The notes under the pieces were generated by a model. It worked only from the letters and a program-made list of their open reading frames with translations. It was not told the origin of the DNA and searched no databases. Made by a program: the position numbers and the translations under genes. Shown one piece after another: positions 58,653 to 64,000 of a stretch of 64,000 nt of DNA (within the stretch, counting starts at the first letter, position 1; every line of letters starts with the position of its first letter). Location of the stretch: contig CADBWK010000001.1 of NCBI GenBank assembly GCA_902798385.1, positions 158,842 through 222,841 of the forward strand. Reading direction: 5' to 3'. The stretch comes from an uncultured Bacteroidales bacterium. GTDB taxonomy: Bacteria > Bacteroidota > Bacteroidia > Bacteroidales > Paludibacteraceae.

Positions 58653-59209
58653 TATATTCCAAGGAATCCTTCTGCCCAGATCTTAATACCCAAGCCGATG
58701 AGCACGAGCCCACCGATCAGTTCCATATTCAGTTTCAGTTTACCCACATAGACACCGAGCAAGTAACCGCCCAGCGAGAAAAGGGCTGTGATGCCACCGA
58801 TCGTAACTACAGACGGATATAACCAATCGGGATATGGCACGAAAAGCAGTCCTGTTGCCAACACGTCGATACTCGTTGCAATAGCCAAGAACAGCAGGTT
58901 CGAGACATGCCAATTGGCACATTTCTTTGCATCTTTCTCTTCGTGGTACGACTCCCAGATCATCTTCACGCCCAAGAAACCCAGCAAAGCAAGGGCAATC
59001 CAGGGCGCATAGGTCTGCATGAAGTTGACAAAGAGCGTACCGGCGTAATAGCCGATAATCGGCATACCCATATGGAAACAGCCGAAGATAGCTGCCATCA
59101 GGAGTGCCCGCGGATGCCATTGTTTATGTGTGAGGCCTTGTACGGTCGATACCGCACAGCAGTCCATCGCCAAACCGACACCCATCACGATGACATTAAT
59201 CCAATCCAT
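58652..59209 (-). CDS. mntP: Manganese efflux pump MntP
   Basis: A 185-residue membrane protein with six hydrophobic helices in two similar halves. The two conserved acidic motifs are AMDCCAVS near residue 15 and ATSIDVLATGL near residue 112, as in MntP (DUF204). It expels Mn2+ and protects against overload. No Mn riboswitch (yybP-ykoY) is visible upstream; the gene is embedded in an operon. Confidence 0.88.
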   Translation of the reverse strand: MDWINVIVMGVGLAMDCCAVSTVQGLTHKQWHPRALLMAAIFGCFHMGMPIIGYYAGTLFVNFMQTYAPWIALALLGFLGVKMIWESYHEEKDAKKCANWHVSNLLFLAIATSIDVLATGLLFVPYPDWLYPSVVTIGGITALFSLGGYLLGVYVGKLKLNMELIGGLVLIGLGIKIWAEGFLGI

Positions 59210-59757
59210 TAGTTCCTTTTGTATTTATACCTTGCACCAGTTTTGCCTTTGGCAATAGCAGCTAACTTATTGCGAACAAAGGTCTTACGAATCGGCGATA
59301 TTCTGTCGGTAAAAACGTGTCCTTCGAGGTGATCATACTCGTGCTGCACGATGCGTGCGCAGAAGCCGGTGAAGGTCTCCTCGTGCTCGTTGAAGTCCTC
59401 ATCCAAGTAGCGCATCTTAATCGTGGTAGGACGAACCACATTTTCACTAATACCCGGCAAGGACAAGCAACCCTCGCTATACGAGCATGTTTCTTCGGAT
59501 TCATCGAGTAATTCGGGGTTGATGAATGCCCGCTTGAAGTCTTTGCACTCCGGATAGTCTTCCGCTAATTCCGAACCGTCCACCACGAACAAACGCCAGG
59601 GTTTGCCCACTTGCGGAGCCGCCAGACCGCAGCCTTCAGCCTGCGTCAGCGTCTCGTACATATCCGCGATAAACTGCTTGAGTTCCGGCGTGTTTTCTAT
59701 CTCTTCAGCCTCTTTTCTCAGTACGGGCTGACCGTACAAATATATAGGTAAAATCAT
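59209..59757 (-). CDS. def: Peptide deformylase
   Basis: A 182-residue metalloenzyme that removes the N-formyl group from new proteins. All three motifs are present: GCGLAAPQVG, EGCLSLPG and QHEYDHLEG, giving the Cys and two His metal ligands and the catalytic Glu. Overlaps ruvX by 4 nt and mntP by 1 nt. Confidence 0.96.
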   Translation of the reverse strand: MILPIYLYGQPVLRKEAEEIENTPELKQFIADMYETLTQAEGCGLAAPQVGKPWRLFVVDGSELAEDYPECKDFKRAFINPELLDESEETCSYSEGCLSLPGISENVVRPTTIKMRYLDEDFNEHEETFTGFCARIVQHEYDHLEGHVFTDRISPIRKTFVRNKLAAIAKGKTGARYKYKRN

Positions 59758-60167
59758 ATTCTGCTATCCAAATAATCTTCCAGTATTATACAAGCGGCTA
59801 TTTTATCGACTACCGCCTTGTCCTGTCGGTCTTTCTTCTTCATTCCTCCATCTATCATCGCCCTATGCGCCAAAACCGACGTGAAGCGCTCATCGTACAT
59901 AGTTATAGGTTTATCGGGAAATTGTTTCTTGAACAATCCCATGAACGGCCGGATATAGTTCATCGATTCCGAATCCTGTCCGTTCATTTGTGTAGGATGG
60001 CCTATGACGACCTCGTCCACGGGTTCGTGGGCAAAATAGTCTTTGAGCCAGTTCATCAGTTCTTTGGTCTCGATCGTAAGCAACGGATTAGCCGTTATGC
60101 GGAGAACATCCGTAACGGCTAATCCAGTGCGTTTACGACCGTAATCTATTGCGAGAATACGTCCCAT
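59754..60167 (-). CDS. ruvX: Holliday-junction resolvase-like protein (YqgF/RuvX)
   Basis: A 137-residue RNase H-fold protein. It starts MGRILAIDYGRKRTGLAVTD, the YqgF signature with the first catalytic Asp, and has VVIGHPTQMNGQ and YDERFTSVLA plus a distal DKIAACIILEDYL. The family is implicated in pre-16S rRNA 5' processing. The ATG shares a base with the TPR gene stop upstream. Confidence 0.93.
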   Translation of the reverse strand: MGRILAIDYGRKRTGLAVTDVLRITANPLLTIETKELMNWLKDYFAHEPVDEVVIGHPTQMNGQDSESMNYIRPFMGLFKKQFPDKPITMYDERFTSVLAHRAMIDGGMKKKDRQDKAVVDKIAACIILEDYLDSRI

Positions 60168-61408
60168 TAGAGGTTATTAAGTTCCTCTGCGATCTTCTCG
60201 TACTGAGCGTCCATATGGAAGCGGTAGTACAGACCCTTGAGAATCTGCATGTACGTACGATCTTGCGGATCCATCTCGTGTGCACGCTCGAAGAACGGCA
60301 ACGATTTGCGGAATACCTCGTTCATCTCCTCCAAAGCTTTCTTGTATGCCTTGTTGTCTGAGATCATCGCAGCTTCCTCATTCAGTTTAACGGCTTGGTT
60401 ATAGTATACTCTACCCTTACCTGCCATCGCGTCAGCCAGCGTCGGATCGAGGGCCAGCGCGTTATCGAAGTCCTTGAGTGCATCCTCGTAGTTACCGAGG
60501 TTCTCATCGAGGTTACCCTTGATGTGATGATACTGCGCTACGTTCGGCTCACGCTCGATAGCTTTAGCCAAGTACTCAACAGCTGTTTTCTCCTGACCGG
60601 AATAGATATAGAAGTTGATCAGGTTTTGCAAGAACCACGGTTCACCCGGGAAACGAGCGATAGCGTTCTGCAAAGTCTCAACGAACTTAGCGGTATCCTT
60701 CACGCTTACATACTCCTGATAAAGGAACTGGTTAACCGAGATAGCCTCGTAGTCACCGTCCTTGAGTTGCTCCAGCAGGGCGATAGCATCCTCATGACGC
60801 TCCGACTGAACAGCGAAGATAGCTGCGTAGTACTTGTACTGCTCGTACGTGGTGTCACGCGGCATCTCTTTCTGGATCTTCGGGTCTTGCATCATAGCCA
60901 AATCCGGCATGTCCACATGCATCTTGAAAGCCTGAAAAGCGCCCTCGAAGTCACGTTGCTCATTCAGATAGATACCGTACTTCACCAACTCCTGTTGTTT
61001 ATAGTACTCCAGCATCTTCTTCACAATGTTCGCGTGGGTCTTGGGGTCGGTCATCACTTCGCGACCTTTCTTATCCAGCGTCATTGCGGTAGCCAACTCA
61101 TCTGCTTTGAGCCAGTGTTTGTAACTCTCCTCAACCGCATAGCCGGCTTTCGCCTGGTTGATACCCTTACCCATCATCTGGTTGTAGTTCTCTTGCGTCA
61201 GTTCCTGATAACCGATCATACCTGCCCAGTAGTAGGTCTCAACGGTCGGAGCAGCTTCGATGGCCTCATCGATAGCCACGCGAGCAGCCGAGAAGTCCGG
61301 CGTCTCTGCCATCATGTAACTCTTCGCCTTCTTAACCAGCGGGTTTTTCTGTGCAAAGCAGCCTGCACTCATCAGTACAGCAACTGCCAAAATCAAACCT
61401 TTTTTCAT
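60167..61408 (-). CDS. Secreted tetratricopeptide-repeat protein
   Basis: A 413-residue protein with a signal peptide (MKKGLILAVAVLMSAGCFAQ). Helical repeats with TPR spacing fill the rest, clearest around GQEKTAVEYLAKAIEREPNV and NYEDALKDFDNALALDPTLADAM. Periplasmic or outer-membrane-attached scaffold role is likely; a Cys at the signal end (GCFAQ) could allow lipidation but the lipobox is poor. It sits 3 nt after gyrA. Confidence 0.8.
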   Translation of the reverse strand: MKKGLILAVAVLMSAGCFAQKNPLVKKAKSYMMAETPDFSAARVAIDEAIEAAPTVETYYWAGMIGYQELTQENYNQMMGKGINQAKAGYAVEESYKHWLKADELATAMTLDKKGREVMTDPKTHANIVKKMLEYYKQQELVKYGIYLNEQRDFEGAFQAFKMHVDMPDLAMMQDPKIQKEMPRDTTYEQYKYYAAIFAVQSERHEDAIALLEQLKDGDYEAISVNQFLYQEYVSVKDTAKFVETLQNAIARFPGEPWFLQNLINFYIYSGQEKTAVEYLAKAIEREPNVAQYHHIKGNLDENLGNYEDALKDFDNALALDPTLADAMAGKGRVYYNQAVKLNEEAAMISDNKAYKKALEEMNEVFRKSLPFFERAHEMDPQDRTYMQILKGLYYRFHMDAQYEKIAEELNNL

Positions 61409-61411
61409 AAT

Positions 61412-64000
61412 TTATTCGTTTGTTTCGTTGTTATTTTCACCATTTTCACCATTTTCACCATTGAGCGCAGCGTCACCATTCTCTTCGTCGTCCTTCGGAA
61501 CGATACAACCGCTCATGAGCGTGTCGTTACGTTTCTGGAGCTCGATCAGCTTGACGCCCTGTGCAGCACGACCGGTTTGACGAATCGTCGAGATATCCAT
61601 GCGGATGGCTGTTCCGGCCTTGGTGATGAGCATCAGGTCATCGCTGTCGGTAACGGCGTGGATACCGATCAGTTGACCGGTCTTCTCGGTGATCTCGATG
61701 GTCTTGACACCCTTACCGCCACGGTTGGTGACGCGGTAGATAGCATTTCCTTCTTCGTCATCGAGGGCCGTACGCTTACCGAATCCGTTCTCAGAGATAA
61801 CAAGGATCGTCTTGTCTGTATTCTTCTCTACACAAACCGTGCCAATTACGCGATCTTGGCCGTCGTCCTCCAACGTAATCGCCTTCACACCGGTAGCCGA
61901 ACGACCCATCTGACGTACGCCCGACTCGTTGAAACGACATACCTTACCGTTGTACGAAGCCACTAACATCTCGCTCTGTCCGTCGGTGAGCGTAACGCCG
62001 ATTAACTCGTCGCCTTCACGCAGACCCAACGCGATGATACCGTTCGCACGCGGACGGCTGTACGCCTCGAGCGTCGTCTTCTTCATAAGACCATTCTTGG
62101 TGATGAAGATCAGGTAGTGGTTCTCGATATACTCCTGGTCGTTGAGACCCTTCACATTGATACAGGTACGTACCTTATCGCCGTTCTGGAGGTTAATCAT
62201 ATTCTGGATAGCACGACCCTTTGATTGCTTGTTACCTTCCGGCAGTTCATAAACCTTGAGCCAATAGAGACGGCCCATCTCAGTGAAGAACATCATCGTC
62301 GAGTGCATCGAAGCCTGGTGAACGTACTCAATGAAGTCCTGATCACGAGCGCTACTTGCCTTCGATCCTACTCCACCGCGTGTCTGCTGACGGAAGTCAG
62401 CCAGCGGCGTACGTTTGATATAACCGAGGTGCGAGATGGTGATCACCATATCATCGTCGGCATACATATCCTCCGGGTTGAACTCGGTAGCCATCTTCAC
62501 GATTTGAGTACGACGCTCGTCGCCGTATTTCTCTTTGATCTCCACGAGCTCTTCGTTGATCACGTCGTAACGCATCTCTTCGCTGGCGAGCAGTTCGTTG
62601 AGGTGAGCGATGAGTTTCTCAATCTCCTCGTACTCCTGCTTCAACTCGTCGATACGCAGGCCGGTGAGGGCACTCAGACGCATATCTACGATCGCTTTCG
62701 ACTGCAGGTTATCGAGGTTGAAACGTGCCTCGAGGTTCGCCTGAGCGTCCGCCGGAGTACGGCTGGCGCGAATGATACGAACTACCTCGTCGATGTTATC
62801 TACGGCGATGATCAAGCCCTCTAAGATATGGGCTTTCTCCTCGGCTTTCTTCAACTCGAATTTCGTACGGCGCGTTACAACGTCCATACGGTGCTCGATG
62901 AAGTTACCGATGAGTTGCTTGAGGTTCAGCAGCATCGGACGACCCTTCACCAGGGCGATGCTGTTAACCGCGAAGCTGGACTGCAGGGCGGTGAACTTAT
63001 AGAGTTTGTTCAGTACTACCTGTGCGTTCGCGTCGCGCTTCACATCGATCACGATACGGATATCGCGCTTCGAGTGATCCTGGATATCGGAGATACCTTC
63101 GATCTTCTTGTCGTTCGCCAGCTCCGCGATAGCCTTAACGAGTTCGTTCTTCACCACGCCGTACGGCAGTTCGGTGATCACGATGCGCTCACGACCATTG
63201 TCGTCCGCCTCAATATCGGCATTCGAACGGATGATCACGCGACCACGACCGGTCTCGTAAGCATCCTTGACGCCCTGGTAACCGTAGATCGTACCACCGG
63301 TCGGGAAATCCGGAGCCTTGATATACTCCATCAAGTCCTCCACCGTGATCTCCGGGCAGAACTCATCGTGCATGCGCGCTTTGATATTATTGATATACGC
63401 GCAGCAGCCGTCAATCACCTCGCTCAGGTTATGGGTCGGCATGTTCGTCGCCATACCTACGGCGATACCGCTGGCGCCGTTCACCAACAGGTTCGGGAAA
63501 CGGCAAGGCAGAACCGTCGGCTCTTTGAGCGAGTCGTCGAAGTTATTCTGCATGTCTACGGTATCCTTCTCGATATCACGCAGCATCTCTTCTGCGAGCT
63601 TCGAGAGGCGCGCCTCGGTATAACGCATAGCAGCAGCACCATCGCCGTCGACCGAACCGAAGTTACCTTGGCCGTCTACGAGGCAATAACGCATTGCCCA
63701 GGGCTGCGCCATACGCACCAGCGTACCATAGATAGAACTGTCACCGTGCGGGTGATACTTACCCATAACCTCACCGACGATACGTGCAGATTTCTTGGTC
63801 GGCTTGTCGCTCGTGTTACCGAGCTCATTCATACCGAACAGCACACGGCGGTGAACAGGCTTGAAACCATCGCGCACATCAGGCAGCGCACGACTTACGA
63901 TCACAGACATCGAGTAGTCGATATACGAGGATTTCATTTCCTCATCAATCTTCACCGGAATAATGTGATCATTCTTGATAATCTCGTTGTTTTCTTCCAT
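61412..64000 (-). CDS. gyrA: DNA gyrase subunit A
   Basis: A complete 862-residue gene whose ATG occupies the last three bases of the window. The catalytic Tyr is residue 127 (AAMRYTEA), the quinolone region reads HPHGDSSIYGTLVRM (Ser88 and Gly92 at the two resistance hot spots of E. coli S83/D87), and six beta-pinwheel blades follow from about residue 510 with a GyrA-box variant (NRGGKG). It ends in an Asn/Glu/Gly low-complexity tail coded by a 9-nt repeat. Cuts and religates DNA during negative supercoiling with GyrB. Confidence 0.97.
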   Translation of the reverse strand: MEENNEIIKNDHIIPVKIDEEMKSSYIDYSMSVIVSRALPDVRDGFKPVHRRVLFGMNELGNTSDKPTKKSARIVGEVMGKYHPHGDSSIYGTLVRMAQPWAMRYCLVDGQGNFGSVDGDGAAAMRYTEARLSKLAEEMLRDIEKDTVDMQNNFDDSLKEPTVLPCRFPNLLVNGASGIAVGMATNMPTHNLSEVIDGCCAYINNIKARMHDEFCPEITVEDLMEYIKAPDFPTGGTIYGYQGVKDAYETGRGRVIIRSNADIEADDNGRERIVITELPYGVVKNELVKAIAELANDKKIEGISDIQDHSKRDIRIVIDVKRDANAQVVLNKLYKFTALQSSFAVNSIALVKGRPMLLNLKQLIGNFIEHRMDVVTRRTKFELKKAEEKAHILEGLIIAVDNIDEVVRIIRASRTPADAQANLEARFNLDNLQSKAIVDMRLSALTGLRIDELKQEYEEIEKLIAHLNELLASEEMRYDVINEELVEIKEKYGDERRTQIVKMATEFNPEDMYADDDMVITISHLGYIKRTPLADFRQQTRGGVGSKASSARDQDFIEYVHQASMHSTMMFFTEMGRLYWLKVYELPEGNKQSKGRAIQNMINLQNGDKVRTCINVKGLNDQEYIENHYLIFITKNGLMKKTTLEAYSRPRANGIIALGLREGDELIGVTLTDGQSEMLVASYNGKVCRFNESGVRQMGRSATGVKAITLEDDGQDRVIGTVCVEKNTDKTILVISENGFGKRTALDDEEGNAIYRVTNRGGKGVKTIEITEKTGQLIGIHAVTDSDDLMLITKAGTAIRMDISTIRQTGRAAQGVKLIELQKRNDTLMSGCIVPKDDEENGDAALNGENGENGENNNETNE
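61434..61460. repeat. Three 9-nt repeats in the gyrA tail
   Basis: TTTTCACCA occurs three times in tandem, encoding repeated Gly-Glu-Asn in the C-terminal tail of GyrA. In frame, so copy-number changes would only alter tail length. Confidence 0.85.

Overview
The window looks like a chromosomal segment of an anaerobic Bacteroidales bacterium, probably gut- or rumen-associated. The evidence is promoters of the Bacteroidetes type (TTTG near -33, TAnnTTTG near -7, about 20 of them), a Bacteroidetes-style V-type ATPase operon containing a DUF2764 gene, a sodium-pumping methylmalonyl-CoA decarboxylase operon (propionate formation), a DUF2723 glycosyltransferase, and FadL-like, OmpA-like and LPP20-like envelope proteins. 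Coding DNA is of mid GC content and is separated by short AT-rich gaps. I saw no rRNA, tRNA, CRISPR array, insertion sequence or phage block.

Layout. 1-4420 (minus): a precursor operon for surface polysaccharide, with a short and a full-length UDP-glucose dehydrogenase, a galacturonokinase-like GHMP kinase, a nucleotidyltransferase and a hexapeptide acetyltransferase cut by the window edge. 4735-10111 (plus): an orphan small gene, a large DUF2723 membrane glycosyltransferase, a His/Asp-rich COG0523 metal-chaperone GTPase and a thioesterase. 10095-14050: an O-methyltransferase facing away from an Lrp regulator, then trpS, a lipoprotein and an outer-membrane protein, ending in a candidate structured RNA. 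14145-20644 (plus): a TPR protein, ribH, aspartokinase, a YitT-type membrane protein and a sugar-nucleotide block (nucleotidyltransferase, galE, manA). 20641-25468: rsmD and a membrane protein leftward, and an unusually short (p)ppGpp synthetase, recR and four small genes rightward. 25576-30685: the methylmalonyl-CoA decarboxylase sodium pump plus a histidine kinase, whose end overlaps ispE. 31391-32296 is a 0.9-kb gene-poor region. 32297-39515: an HTH regulator, lon, a SprT-like protease and several envelope genes. 39516-41307: accessory DNA with a candidate structured RNA, a zeta-like toxin with an unannotated 51-residue partner, flanking duplicated regulatory DNA and gene debris. 41308-46713 (minus): a five-gene hypB / iron-sulfur flavoprotein / hypA / two membrane proteins cluster with no hydrogenase. 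46853-55524 (minus): BI-1, fabD and the V-ATPase. 55649-64000 (minus): OmpA-like protein, cinA, DUF3109, mntP, def, ruvX, a TPR protein and complete gyrA.

The genes tie together around sodium bioenergetics (decarboxylase pump, V-ATPase rotor with the Na+ ligand set), envelope and sugar-nucleotide supply, and anaerobic redox with nickel handling. The most unusual features are not classical genes. Short tandem repeats with a 7-nt period, but different sequences, sit on gene junctions and inside coding regions at about eleven places. Three of them fall at intergenic junctions of the hyp cluster, two sharing an identical 25-bp stretch. All five tail-to-tail gene pairs overlap in coding sequence, one by 126 nt, and several intrinsic terminators are built into the next promoter.
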